A stretch of DNA of 64,000 nt from Amycolatopsis methanolica 239 (GTDB lineage: Bacteria; Actinomycetota; Actinomycetes; Mycobacteriales; Pseudonocardiaceae): positions 1,922,001 to 1,986,000 of the forward strand of contig NZ_CP009110.1 in the NCBI RefSeq assembly GCF_000739085.1, in the 5' to 3' direction. Positions within the stretch are counted from its first letter, which is position 1. Each line of letters starts with the position of its first letter. This document shows positions 34,323 through 43,315 of the stretch, piece after piece. A program made the position numbers and the translations under genes. The notes under the pieces are model-generated. The model made no database searches. It was not told the DNA's origin and saw only the letters and a list, made by a program, of their open reading frames with translations.

Positions 34323-34690
34323 GCCCTCCGGCCCGCCGGTGGCGCCTGGTGAGTGGCCCGGCGGAGCTGGTGCCGACGGCTCTGCGGTGGTGGTCGAGTG
34401 TCTCGCGGAGGTGGCGGGTGGCTGAGTCCGCCGGTGGTGCTGGGTGAGTGAGCGGGGTGCTGAGGTGCGAGGAGGGCCGCGCGGGCGTTCTTCTCGGTGG
34501 CGGCGTGGCGGTCATATCCGGCGGGTGCGGTTCCGGTGGAGCGTCTGGCGGAGGTGGTGGGTGGCTGAGCCCTCCGGCCGGGCGGTAGTGCCGGGTGAGT
34601 GGCCTGGCGGCGCGGCTGTCCGGTGGTGGTCGTGTGTCTCGCGGAGGTGGTCGGTGGCTGAGCCCGCCGGTGGTGCCGGGTGAGTGACCT
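34283..34690 (+). repeat. degenerate tandem copies of the coxD-coxE junction
   Basis: The end of coxD and start of coxE recur as imperfect copies. The block (C/G)GAGGTGG(T/C)(C/G)GGTG(A/G)(C)TGAG(C/T)CC followed by GGTG(G)...GGGTGAGTG appears around 34303-34352, 34406-34450, 34550-34600 and 34641-34688. The second copy also repeats the upstream coxD piece (GTGCGAGGAGGGCCGCGCGG at 34465-34484 resembles GTACGAAGAGGACCGCGCGG at 34265-34284). There is no gene in 34323-34679. The copies look like successive duplications that now separate two coupled genes. Confidence 0.7.
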
Positions 34691-35750
34691 CGCGGAGCTG
34701 GCAGCGCGGCTGTGCGAGCGGCTGCGGTCGGCGGGCCTGGCGGTCGGCGCGGACCGGGCCGCGCGCTTCGCCAGGGCGGTGATGCTCGTGTCGCCGCAGC
34801 GCACGCGCGAGCTGTACCTGTGCGCCCTGACCACGCTCACCTCGTCCCCGGCCGATGCGCAGGTCCTGGCCAGCGTATTCGCCACCGTTTTCGCCGCCCC
34901 CGAGGTCGGCACCGCCGGCGCCGGGGCGTTCAGCGCCGGGGAATCGACGGGGCCGGCCCGAGAAGTGCGGGCTCCCACGGCGGGCAGCGCGGTAGACCGG
35001 CTGGCGACCCGCGACTTCGCCACGCTCGAACCCGCTGAGCTGGCGCTGCTGCGGGCCGCGATGAGCGAGTTCCGGCTGGCGACCCCGCTGCGGCGGTCGC
35101 GACGGAAGCGGCTTTCGCCCGGCGGGCGGCGCGCGGACCTGCGGGAGACCTTGCGCGTCGCGCGGCGGACCGGGGGCGAGCCGGTCCGGTTGCGGCGCTG
35201 GGTCTCCCGCGAGAAGCCGCGGAAGCTCGTCGTGCTGTGCGACATCTCGGGCTCGATGGAGCCCTACGCGCGGGCCCTGTTGCAACTGCTGGTCTGCGCC
35301 GCGGGTGGGGCGCGGGCCGAGGTGTTCACGTTCGCGACCCGTCTCACGCGGCTGACCCGGGTGCTGCAGCGGACGCCGTCGGCCGCACTGGCCGACGCGG
35401 GACGGGAGGCGCCGGACTGGTCGGGCGGCACGAAGATCGGTGATTCGCTCGGGGAGTTCCTGGATACCCATGGCGCGCGGGGGATGGCGCGCGGAGCGGT
35501 GGTGGTCGTCCTGTCCGACGGGTGGGAGACCGGCAGCCCCGAGCGGCTGGGCCGCGAAATGGCCCGGTTGTCGCGGCTCGCGCACCGGATCGTGTGGGCC
35601 AACCCGCGCACGGCCAGCCCCCGGTTCCGGCCGTCGACCGGCGGGATGGCGGCGGCGTGGCCGTACTGCGACGCCGTCGTCAGCGCTCACCGGCTGGACG
35701 CGATCGAAGACCTGCTGACCGCCATCGCCGGTTGCTCCGGCCGGGATTAG
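34680..35750 (+). CDS. coxE: von Willebrand factor A domain protein (CoxE)
   Basis: The 356-residue protein has an N-terminal helical region and a C-terminal VWA domain with the metal-ion-dependent adhesion site DISGSMEPY, followed by GGTKIGDSL and LSDGWETG. CoxE is the usual partner of the MoxR ATPase CoxD in CO dehydrogenase maturation. The GTG at 34680 follows CCGGG; the gap to coxD (357 bases of repeats) is unusually long for this pair. The stop codon lies in an iron-box-like sequence for the next gene. Confidence 0.88.
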   Translation: MSDLAELAARLCERLRSAGLAVGADRAARFARAVMLVSPQRTRELYLCALTTLTSSPADAQVLASVFATVFAAPEVGTAGAGAFSAGESTGPAREVRAPTAGSAVDRLATRDFATLEPAELALLRAAMSEFRLATPLRRSRRKRLSPGGRRADLRETLRVARRTGGEPVRLRRWVSREKPRKLVVLCDISGSMEPYARALLQLLVCAAGGARAEVFTFATRLTRLTRVLQRTPSAALADAGREAPDWSGGTKIGDSLGEFLDTHGARGMARGAVVVVLSDGWETGSPERLGREMARLSRLAHRIVWANPRTASPRFRPSTGGMAAAWPYCDAVVSAHRLDAIEDLLTAIAGCSGRD

Positions 35751-35765
35751 GGTAGCCTAACCACA
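35747..35765 (+). promoter_or_regulatory. iron box (IdeR/DmdR-type) upstream of siderophore-interacting protein
   Basis: TTAGGGTAGCCTAACCACA matches 16 of 19 positions of the actinobacterial DtxR/IdeR consensus TTAGGTTAGSCTAACCTAA. It lies 28 bases before the start of the siderophore-interacting protein gene and overlaps the coxE stop codon. It predicts repression by iron. Confidence 0.8.
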
Positions 35766-35793
35766 GACGCTGAACGCGAGTGAGGAGCGGCGT

Positions 35794-36609
35794 ATGGCAG
35801 GCAAGTCCCGGCCGGCGGTCCGGCTGCGGGTGCTGCGCACCCAGCGGCTGACACCGCACATGATCCGCATCGTCGCCGGTGGGCCAGGGCTGGCCGATTT
35901 CCAGCCGAACGAGTTCGCCGACGCCTATGTGAAGATGCTGTTCCCGCGGGAGGGCGTGGAGTACCCGGTGCCGTTCGACATGGGCGTCATCCGCGCCGAG
36001 ATGCCGCGCGAGCAGTGGCCGGTGATGCGGACCTACACCGTGCGCTACTACGACCCGCGCGCCGGTGAGCTGGCGCTGGACTTCGTGCACCACGGCGACC
36101 AGGGGCTCGGCGGCCCGTGGGCGGCGTCCGCCCAGCCGGGTGACGAGCTGCTGCTGGCCGGCCCCGGCGGCGCCTACGCCCCCGGCGAGGAGGCCGACTG
36201 GCACCTGCTGGTCGGCGACGAGAGCGCATTGCCCGCGATCGCGGTGGCGCTGGAGATGATGCCGGCCGGTGTGCCGGTGCGGGTGTTCATCGAGGTGGCG
36301 GACCCCGCGGAGGAGCAGCCGCTCGCCACCAAGGGGGACGCGCAGATCCAGTGGTTGCACCGGTCCGCCGGGGACGACCTGGTGGCCGCCGTGCGCGCGC
36401 TGGAGTTCCTGCCGGGCACGGTGCAGGCCTTCGTCCACGGCGAGGCCGGTTTCGTCCGGGAGCTGCGCCGGTACCTGCTCGGCGAGCGCGGGGTGCGCAA
36501 GGACCTGCTGTCGATCTCGGGCTACTGGCGCCGGGGCAAGACGGACGAGGAGTGGCGGGCGGAGAAGGCCGCGGAGCGCCCCGCCGAGGAGGCGGCCGGC
36601 CGTCCGTGA
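35794..36609 (+). CDS. siderophore-interacting protein (ferric-siderophore reductase)
   Basis: The 271-residue protein is of the SIP/ViuB family: MRTYTVRYYD (FAD-binding RxYTxR), GPGGAYAPG, WHLLVGDESALPAIAVALE (NAD(P)H-binding) and the C-terminal SGYWRRGKTDEEWRAEKA. It releases iron from imported siderophores by reduction. A GAGGAG precedes the ATG. The iron box upstream supports the role. Confidence 0.92.
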   Translation: MAGKSRPAVRLRVLRTQRLTPHMIRIVAGGPGLADFQPNEFADAYVKMLFPREGVEYPVPFDMGVIRAEMPREQWPVMRTYTVRYYDPRAGELALDFVHHGDQGLGGPWAASAQPGDELLLAGPGGAYAPGEEADWHLLVGDESALPAIAVALEMMPAGVPVRVFIEVADPAEEQPLATKGDAQIQWLHRSAGDDLVAAVRALEFLPGTVQAFVHGEAGFVRELRRYLLGERGVRKDLLSISGYWRRGKTDEEWRAEKAAERPAEEAAGRP

Positions 36610-36696
36610 CGGCGCCGGCCGGTTACGCCGGGTGGTTGCGAGGCCGGCGGGTCGGTCGGCTATTCTCTTTCCCGGCGCTGGAACCCGGCGCCACAC

Positions 36697-36772
36697 GCGG
36701 ACGTAGCGCAGCTGGTAGCGCATCACCTTGCCAAGGTGAGGGTCGCGGGTTCGAATCCCGTCGTCCGCTCCA
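36697..36772 (+). tRNA. tRNA-Gly (GCC), CCA encoded
   Basis: The cloverleaf folds fully: acceptor GCGGACG/CGTCCGC, D-loop TAGCGCAGCTGGTAGCGC, anticodon stem CACCT/AGGTG with loop TTGCCAA (anticodon GCC), T-loop GGTTCGAAT. Discriminator T at 36769, then an encoded CCA. It is one base upstream of tRNA-Val. Confidence 0.97.
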
Positions 36773-36773
36773 C

Positions 36774-36848
36774 GCGCGATTAGCTCAGCGGGAGAGCGCT
36801 ACCTTGACACGGTAGAGGTCACTGGTTCAATCCCAGTATCGCGCACCA
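36774..36848 (+). tRNA. tRNA-Val (GAC), CCA encoded
   Basis: The acceptor stem GCGCGAT/ATCGCGC, anticodon arm CTACC-TTGACAC-GGTAG (anticodon GAC) and T-arm ACTGG-TTCAATC-CCAGT fold properly. CCA is encoded at 36846-36848. It is co-transcribed with tRNA-Gly. Confidence 0.97.
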
Positions 36849-36877
36849 CAGTCCCTTGTGGACATCGATCTTCCCGG

Positions 36878-36918
36878 GAACGGCTGCCACGCATGAGCGC
36901 GGCAGCCGTTCTCCGTTT
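36878..36918 (+). terminator. rho-independent terminator behind the tRNA pair
   Basis: GAACGGCTGCC (36878-36888) pairs exactly with GGCAGCCGTTC (36901-36911), with a 12-base loop, and TCCGTTTT follows. The position suits the end of the tRNA transcript. Confidence 0.88.
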
Positions 36919-37264
36919 TCAGTGGGTCGCGGGGTGGCCGTGGTGCAGCGCGTCGGCAGTCGCGCCGGGTCCGCGGTTCCTCCGGCGTGATCGCCAGGGG
37001 CACGTTGCGCAGCAGGGCGGTGTCCACGGCGATGCGCGCGATCATCCGGGCGGTCCGCTGGGCCGGATGCGTGTGCGGTCCGGCGTTCCAGGCGAGCGTG
37101 TGCCACCCGAGCGTGTCGAGCACTCCGGGCGTACGGATTCGCCCGCGCCCGCTGCTTGCCAGGCTCGCGGTGAGCCGGGTCCCGCGACCCGCGCGGGCCG
37201 TGTCACTTCCGCGCCGAAACCGTGCTGAAGCCGCGGTGAAACCGGCCGCCCGCACGCTGCGGTC
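36919..37264. other. intergenic stretch without recognised gene
   Basis: A minus-strand frame here reads HPAQRTARMIARIAVDTALLRNVPLAITPEE between about 36985 and 37080, which looks protein-like and could be a remnant of a lost gene, but it has no clear start and runs on through the terminator and the tRNA-Val. Otherwise the segment should carry the promoter of the P450 pseudogene. Confidence 0.3.
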
Positions 37265-38396
37265 ATGGAACAGGAAGAACTCGCCTGGCTGCCCACCGTC
37301 CGTCCCGCCGGCTGCCCTTTCGACCCGCCCGCCGAGCTGGGCGAGATCCGGGCACACCGGCCCCTTGTGCGCATGTCCTACCCGGACGGGCACCGCGGCC
37401 GGCTGGTCACCGGTCACGCCCAGGCCCGCGCCGTCCTCGGCGACTCGCGGTTCACCTCGTGGTACGAGCTCATGCACTACCCGCTCCCCGGCCTGGACGG
37501 CGACGTCCCGCGGGCCCCGGTCGGCGACCTCACCGGCATCGACGCGCCCGAGCACACCCGCTACCGCAAGCTGCTCGCCGGGAAGTTCACCGTCCGCCGG
37601 ATGCGTCAGCTCACCGACCGGGTCGAGGAAGTCGCCACCGAACACCGGGACGCGATGGCGCAGCACGGCCCCTCGGTGGACCTGTTCCAGGCCTGCGCGC
37701 GCCCAGTACCCGCGGTGATGATCTGCGAGCTGCTCGGCGTGCCCTACTCCGACCGCGAGTTCTTCCACACCCAGGTGGCGGCACTGATGACCCCTGGTGC
37801 GGGCCAAACGCGCCGAGCCCACCGACGACGTGCTCGGCAACCGCACCACGAGCGACCTGACCGACGAGGAACTGTCCGGCATCGGCACGTTCCTGCTGGG
37901 CGCAGGCCTGGACACCACCGCGAACATGATCGCGCTGGGCGCCTTCGCCCTGCTGCGCGACCCGGACCAGCTCGCCGCGCTCCGCGACGACCCGGCCCTC
38001 GCGGACAGCGCGGTCGAAGAGCTGCTCCGCTACCTGACCATCGCCGACACCGGTGTCCGGGCCGCGCTGGAGGACGTCGAGCTGGACGGTCAGGTGATCC
38101 AGGCCGGCGAGTCGGTCACCATCACCGCCAACGCCGCGAACCGCGACCCGGAGCGGTTCCCGGACCCGGACACGCTCGACCTGCGCCGGCACGCCGCCGG
38201 GCACCTGGCTTTCGGCCACGGCATCCACCAATGCCTAGGCCAGCAACTGGCCCGCGTCGAAATGCGCGTCGCCATCCCCGCGCTCTTCGCCCGGTTCCCG
38301 ACGCTGCGCTTGGCCGTCCCGGCCGACGAGGTGCCGCTGCGACACGACATGAGCATCTACGGCGTGCACCGGTTGCCGGTCACCTGGGACTGCTGA
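37265..38396 (+). pseudogene. cytochrome P450 with internal deletion and frameshift
   Basis: From ATG 37265 the N-terminal half reads as an actinomycete CYP (FTSWYELMHYPLPG, GIDAPEHTRYRKLLAGKFTVRRM, ICELLGVPYSDREFF). At about 37795 the frame changes; the C-terminal half continues from [14 protein letters not shown], with the I-helix [12 protein letters not shown], ExxR in EELLRY, and heme loop [15 protein letters not shown]. About 25 residues that normally join the two parts (around helix G) are missing, so a deletion that is not a multiple of three caused the break. All catalytic motifs survive. Confidence 0.88.
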
Positions 38397-38679
38397 GCGG
38401 CACTGCGACCGGCGAAGGGTGTGCTGCGGGGCAGATTGTTGTTGCGGTTTCGGTCGATTCGGTATGCACCTCCTGAGCAGCCGCCGGGGCGTCGGCAGCT
38501 GGTGCGGGTGTTCATCGTGGGCCCCAAGGCGGTGGCCGGGGGATGTCCCCTATGGGGTTAAGGTGACGGGGCGATGGTCGTCGCGGGCTTCTTCGTCGTT
38601 GCGGGGTGTGGGTGGTGGCCCGGTGCCGGCGAGCACCGTCGCGACGGGGACAGGACGACGGTACGGTTCATCGGCCTCC

Positions 38680-40246
38680 TCAGAAGACAGCGCCCGCGTC
38701 CCGGGCGACGATCTCGTCCAGGGCCCGTTCGGCGATGGCGGCGATGGTCATGGACGGGTTGCACGCGGCGGTGTCCCGGCATCAGGGCGCCGTCGAGCAC
38801 GTAGAGCCCGCGGTGGCCGAGGACGCGGCCGGCGAGGTCGCAGACCGTGCCCATGGACGCGCCGCCGAGCGGGTGCCACGTGCTCGGCACGAGCGTCGTG
38901 GTGTTGAGCTTGACGGCGGCGGCTCCGCCGATGTCGGTGATCCGCTTGTGAATGCGCCGAGCCAGCTTCGCGTCCGCGCTGCCCGGCCACTGCAACACCG
39001 CGTCGTCCTTGGCCGCGTCGTAGACGAAGTGGCCGCGGCCCGCGCTCACGCCGTAGCCGACGAGCATCGTGGTGCGCAGGTTCGGCAGCGGCGGGAGGAA
39101 GGCCTGGATGACCGTGTTGGCCAGTGCCGGGTCGACCCACTCCTCGCTGCCGTAGATGACCGGACCGCCCTGCGGGGAGCCGAGGTCGTCGGCGAGGCTG
39201 GTCCAGGTGCAGATCTGGTCGCCGTTGGAACCCCAGTTCGTGCCGAGGCCGTCCGGCAGGTCGGGAATCCCGCCAGTGGCGCCGGCCCGCATCAGCAGCT
39301 TGGTGGTGTTCGCCGTGCCGGCCGCCATCACGAGGGCATTCGCGGTGAGCACCTTCTTTTCGAGCACGACGCCGCCGGTGTCGATCCGGTCCACGTGGAT
39401 CAGCCAGCGCCCGACGGGAGCCACCGCCACGTCGGTGACGTTGTGCAGGGTCGCGACGGTGCAGTGGCCGGTGGCCTCCGCGGCCGCGAGGTAGGTGACG
39501 TCGACCGAGTGCTTGCCACCGTTGTTGACGCCGAACGCGCGGTCTCCGTTGGTGTAGGACTGTTTCATCTCACCCTTCAGCTCGCGCAGGGCGTAGCTCC
39601 AGTCGATCGGCATCGGGATCTTCTCGACCAAGTGGCCCGCGGCGCGGGCGTTGCGGGCGAAGACGCGCGCCGCCGCGTAGGCCGGGCTGGCGATCAGCTC
39701 GTCGGGCGCGGTGGCGATGCGCAGCATGCTCGCCACGCGCGGGTAGTACACCTGGTCCATGCGCGCGTAGTCGAGCTGCTCGGGGAAGTTGGCGTTGAAA
39801 ACCTCCTCGGTCGGCTGGAGCGTCATGCCCTGGTAGATCAGCGATCCGCCGTCGACACCGGCCGCGCACATGATGTCCATGCCGTTGCCCGGCACGCGTT
39901 CCAGCAGTCCGGTGTAGCGCTCGAACGGGAACGACACGAGCCCGAACAGGTTGGGCTCGGAGCCGAGCCAGAAGATCCGCTTGTCCGGCGCGGTGGGGTG
40001 GGGGAAGGTCTCGGCGTTCGGGCCGGTGGGCCAGCTGATGCCGCGTTCGAGGACGTGCACGGGCATCCTGGCCTGCGCGAGCCGCAGTGCGGTCACGCCG
40101 TCGCCGAAGCCGGAGCCGATGACCACGACCCGGTGCTCCTCGCGGGTGACCGGCACCCGGCTCGCGGACGCGGCGCCCGGCAGGAGGGGCAGGCCCGTGG
40201 CGGCGGCCGCCCCCTTGATCACGGTGCGGCGGCTCAGAGCGGGCAT
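38680..40246 (-). pseudogene. secreted cholesterol oxidase-like GMC oxidoreductase, frameshifted near the C-terminus
   Basis: The frame from ATG 40246 starts with a Tat signal (SRRTVIKGAAAATGL), then FAD-binding VVVIGSGFGDGVTALRLAQ, CAAGVDGGSLIYQGM, and TTLVPSTWHPLGGASMG with the active-site His, as in class I cholesterol oxidases. Near 38774 two bases seem to be missing: after GALMPG the read frame gives HRRVQPVHD, while another frame gives the expected TAACNPSMTIAAIAERALDE and ends at 38680. The catalytic Asn of the NP motif is thus lost from the read frame, which runs off-frame to 38558. Either true decay or a sequence error. Confidence 0.8.
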
Positions 40247-40374
40247 GGGTCCTCCGTTGCGGTGTGTGCGGGTTTGGTGACGGGCGGGAGTTTAGGGAGG
40301 TGAACCGAGACATGGAACGATGTGCGGACCTCATTACTCGCCGGTAGCATCCGGCTGATGCGAGGTCGCCGGAG

Positions 40375-40935
40375 TTGAGCACGCACCGCAGCGACGCCCT
40401 GCGCAACCGCGAGACGATCCTGCGCGTGGCCGACGAGGCGTTCGCGGAGGGTGTGGACGTCGTCCCGCTGGAGGAGATCGCCCGCCGGGCGCGCCTCGGC
40501 CGCGCGACGGTCTACCGGCACTTCCCCGACCGCCGCGCGCTCGGCTTGGCGGTGGCGGCGCAACAACTGCGGGCGCTGTGCCGGATGGTGAAGCACCAGG
40601 AGGCCGCGCCCCGCCCGTTCCGGGAACTGCTGGCGATGGTGCTGGCCATGCAGGTCTCCCGGCGGCCGCTGGTCCGCCTGTTCCGGGAGTTGCCGGTGCG
40701 CTACCAGCAGCAGAAGACGAACGCGCTGATCACGATCCTGACCCCGGCTTTCCGCCGCGCGCAGGTTGATGGGCAGTTGCGCGCGGATGTGCAGCCGACG
40801 GTTCTGTTGCTGGTGTTCGAAATGGTGGAAGCGGCGATCACGGCGGGATCTGCCGCGGTGCACCAGGACGACGCCGTGCGGCGGGTGGTGAATGTCGTGC
40901 TGGACGGGTTCTTCGCGGTGGCGCCGGCGCGGTGA
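40375..40935 (+). CDS. TetR-family transcriptional regulator
   Basis: The 186-residue protein has a TetR-type N-terminal HTH (RETILRVADEAFAEGVDVVPLEEIARRARLGRATVYRHFPDRRAL) and a helical ligand domain. The only suitable start is TTG 40375; an ATG 15 bases earlier stops at once. It is divergent from the cholesterol oxidase gene (128 bases apart) and may regulate it. Confidence 0.83.
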   Translation: MSTHRSDALRNRETILRVADEAFAEGVDVVPLEEIARRARLGRATVYRHFPDRRALGLAVAAQQLRALCRMVKHQEAAPRPFRELLAMVLAMQVSRRPLVRLFRELPVRYQQQKTNALITILTPAFRRAQVDGQLRADVQPTVLLLVFEMVEAAITAGSAAVHQDDAVRRVVNVVLDGFFAVAPAR

Positions 40936-41153
40936 GCGGTGCGGGCCGAGCGCCGTTGTCAGGATTGCCGGTGCGGCGCGGGCTGATCGTGGACTGCTGC
41001 GAGGCCATGGTTTTCCTTCTGTCCTTTGTGGTTTCGGTTCTGCTGATCATTCTAGGAGCGCGCAAATCGCCGCACATCTACCGAAAGACAGATTTTTCCG
41101 GCTTTCACCGCGCGACGCTGGTCTGTCGAGCCCGGCTGGAGTAGAACGAGATC

Positions 41154-42386
41154 ATGGCGACGGAGCTGAAGGTGGACACCGACCCCGCCGAGGTGGGGTT
41201 CGACGCGCGGCGGCTGGACCGGATCGAAGGGCATTTCGGCCGGTACGTGGACGACGGCCGGCTACCCGGCTGGCTCGCCGTGGTCAGCAGGCGAGGCAAG
41301 ATCGCCTACGTCGCGCGGCGGGGCCACCGGGACGTCGAGGCGGGCCTTCCGGTCGAAATGGACACGCGCTGGCGCATCTTCTCGATGACCAAGCCGATCA
41401 CGTCCGTCGCCGTGATGGTGCTCTACGAGGAGGGCGCCTTCGAGCTCACCGACCCGATCGCCCGCTGGCTGCCGGAGTTCGCCGAGCCGCGGGTGTTCGT
41501 CAAGGGCTCCGCGCTCAAACCGGTCACCGAACCGGCCACCGAGCCGATCCGCGTGTGGCACCTGCTCACCCACACCGCCGGGCTCACCTACGGCTTCCAC
41601 CACGCCCACCCGGTCGACGCGATCTACCGCGCCAACGGCTTCGAGTGGGGGACCCCGCCGGGCGCCGACCTCGCCGAGTGCACGCGGCGGTGGGCGGAGC
41701 TGCCGCTGGTCTTCCAGCCCGGCGCGGAGTGGAACTACTCGGTCGCCACGGACGTCCTCGGCCGGCTCGTGGAGGTGGTGTCCGGGCAGCCGCTGGACGA
41801 GTTCTTCGCTCGGCGGATCTTCGAGCCGCTGGGCATGGGCAACACGGGTTTCGCCACTGATTCCACGGACAAGTTCGCCGCGCTGTACGTGCCGGATCCC
41901 GGTACCGGCAAGGCCGTCCGCAACGAAGCCTTCGGGCGGTCCGGGCTCGAGAAGCCCGCCTGCCTGTCCGGCGGTGGCGGGCTCGTGTCCACGGCCGCGG
42001 ACTACCACCGGTTCACCCAGTTCCTGCTGAACCGCGGCGAACTCGACGGGGTCCGGCTGCTCGGCCCGCGCACCGTCGACCTGATGACGAGCAACCACCT
42101 GCCGGGCGGCGTGGACCTGGAGGCATACGGACGTCCGCTGTTCGCCGAAATGCCCTTCCACGGCTTCGGTTTCGGGCTCGGCTTCTCCGTCCTGACCGAC
42201 CCGGTGAAGGCGAAAACCCTGTCCAGCGAGGGCGAGTTCGCCTGGGGCGGCGCGGCGAGCACCGCGTTCTGGGTCGATCCCGCCGCGGAGATCACAGCGT
42301 TGTTCTTCACGCAGCTGCTGCCGTCCAGCACCCACCCGATCCGGCAGTACCTGCGGCAGCTGGTGTATCAGGCGGTCGTCGACTGA
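41154..42386 (+). CDS. serine hydrolase of the beta-lactamase class C/esterase EstB family
   Basis: The 410-residue protein has the SxxK motif SMTK (near residue 81), a YxN-like YSVATD, and a C-terminal WGGAAST where class C enzymes carry KTG. The combination is typical for family VIII esterases rather than true beta-lactamases. No signal peptide is visible, so it is cytoplasmic. Substrate unknown. The end overlaps the convergent regulator by 19 bases. Confidence 0.87.
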   Translation: MATELKVDTDPAEVGFDARRLDRIEGHFGRYVDDGRLPGWLAVVSRRGKIAYVARRGHRDVEAGLPVEMDTRWRIFSMTKPITSVAVMVLYEEGAFELTDPIARWLPEFAEPRVFVKGSALKPVTEPATEPIRVWHLLTHTAGLTYGFHHAHPVDAIYRANGFEWGTPPGADLAECTRRWAELPLVFQPGAEWNYSVATDVLGRLVEVVSGQPLDEFFARRIFEPLGMGNTGFATDSTDKFAALYVPDPGTGKAVRNEAFGRSGLEKPACLSGGGGLVSTAADYHRFTQFLLNRGELDGVRLLGPRTVDLMTSNHLPGGVDLEAYGRPLFAEMPFHGFGFGLGFSVLTDPVKAKTLSSEGEFAWGGAASTAFWVDPAAEITALFFTQLLPSSTHPIRQYLRQLVYQAVVD

Positions 42387-43303
42387 CGGTGCAGCCGCCG
42401 TAGCGCCAGTGCGACCTGCAGGCGCAGGCGGCCGGACGGGTCGTGCACCGACCAGCCCAGCAGGGTTTCCGCGTGGGCCAGCCGGTCCTGCAGCGTCGAG
42501 TGGTGCACGGTGAGCGCGGCGGCCGCCGCGCGCAGGCTGGAGCTGGTGGCCACGGCGTCGAGCGTCGCGAGCATCCACGGTGCCGACGCGGCCGCGCGCT
42601 CAAGGGCACGCACGTCCGGAACCGGTTCGCTGCCCGGCCGTACGGCCTCGGCGAGCACCACCAGCCCGCCCAGCTCGTCCGCGCGGACCACCCGCGGACC
42701 CGGGTCGTCCGGGGTGCCTTCGGCGGTGAATCGCACCGCCGTCCGGGCCGCGGCCAGCGACGACGGCAGGTCCAGCACGGGCACCGCGGGGCCGATGCCC
42801 GCGCGTGCCCCGGCCGGCGGAGTGATCATCACCCCGGCCGTGCCGTCGGCGTAGGCGATGGCACGCGCTGTCGCCCCTAGGCCCAGCCGCCGCGCCGCCT
42901 TCTCCCTGGCCTGCGGGGACGCGGTGCCGTCCAGCACGACCTCGACGGGCTCCGGCACCCGGTCCCGCTCCAGCACGAGCCGGATCGCGGCGTCGGCGCG
43001 TTCCAGGACCATCGCATCCACCGCGGAGGGCGGGCCCGGCCGCTCCAGCCACAGCCCGTCCACACCTGGCCAAGCGGGATCGACCGGAGTGTCCAGGTCC
43101 GATCGCCGACCGTCGGCCGAGACCCTGATCCGCCTGCCGGGCGCCTCCAGCCGCGCGGCGCAGCCGGCGAGGGTGGCCGCGCCGCGGACCAGCGCCTCCA
43201 GCCCGGCGTGCCCGTCGACGAGGCGGTCGAAGTATGCGATCACCCTGACCGCGGCGCCCGCCTCCGGGTCGAGCGCGGCCAGCCGCCCTGCCAGCTCTCT
43301 CAC
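42368..43303 (-). CDS. PucR/CdaR-type transcriptional regulator
   Basis: The 311-residue protein ends with a PucR-type HTH_30 domain: ATSSSLRAAAAALTVHHSTLQDRLAHAETLLGWSVHDPSGRLRLQVALALRRL. The N-terminal 240 residues form a weakly conserved sensory region. The gene lies downstream of the broken alpha/beta hydrolase on the same strand, 12 bases from its expected stop, so they were probably one operon. Confidence 0.8.
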   Translation of the reverse strand: MRELAGRLAALDPEAGAAVRVIAYFDRLVDGHAGLEALVRGAATLAGCAARLEAPGRRIRVSADGRRSDLDTPVDPAWPGVDGLWLERPGPPSAVDAMVLERADAAIRLVLERDRVPEPVEVVLDGTASPQAREKAARRLGLGATARAIAYADGTAGVMITPPAGARAGIGPAVPVLDLPSSLAAARTAVRFTAEGTPDDPGPRVVRADELGGLVVLAEAVRPGSEPVPDVRALERAAASAPWMLATLDAVATSSSLRAAAAALTVHHSTLQDRLAHAETLLGWSVHDPSGRLRLQVALALRRLHRQSTTA

Positions 43304-43315
43304 CGGTCCATGGTG

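Noticed and set aside
40932..41144. A 70-codon plus-strand frame with a hydrophobic segment behind the TetR gene
   Set aside because: It overlaps the TetR stop, has no ribosome site and no recognised family; the hydrophobic part may be chance. Not strong enough to list as a gene.
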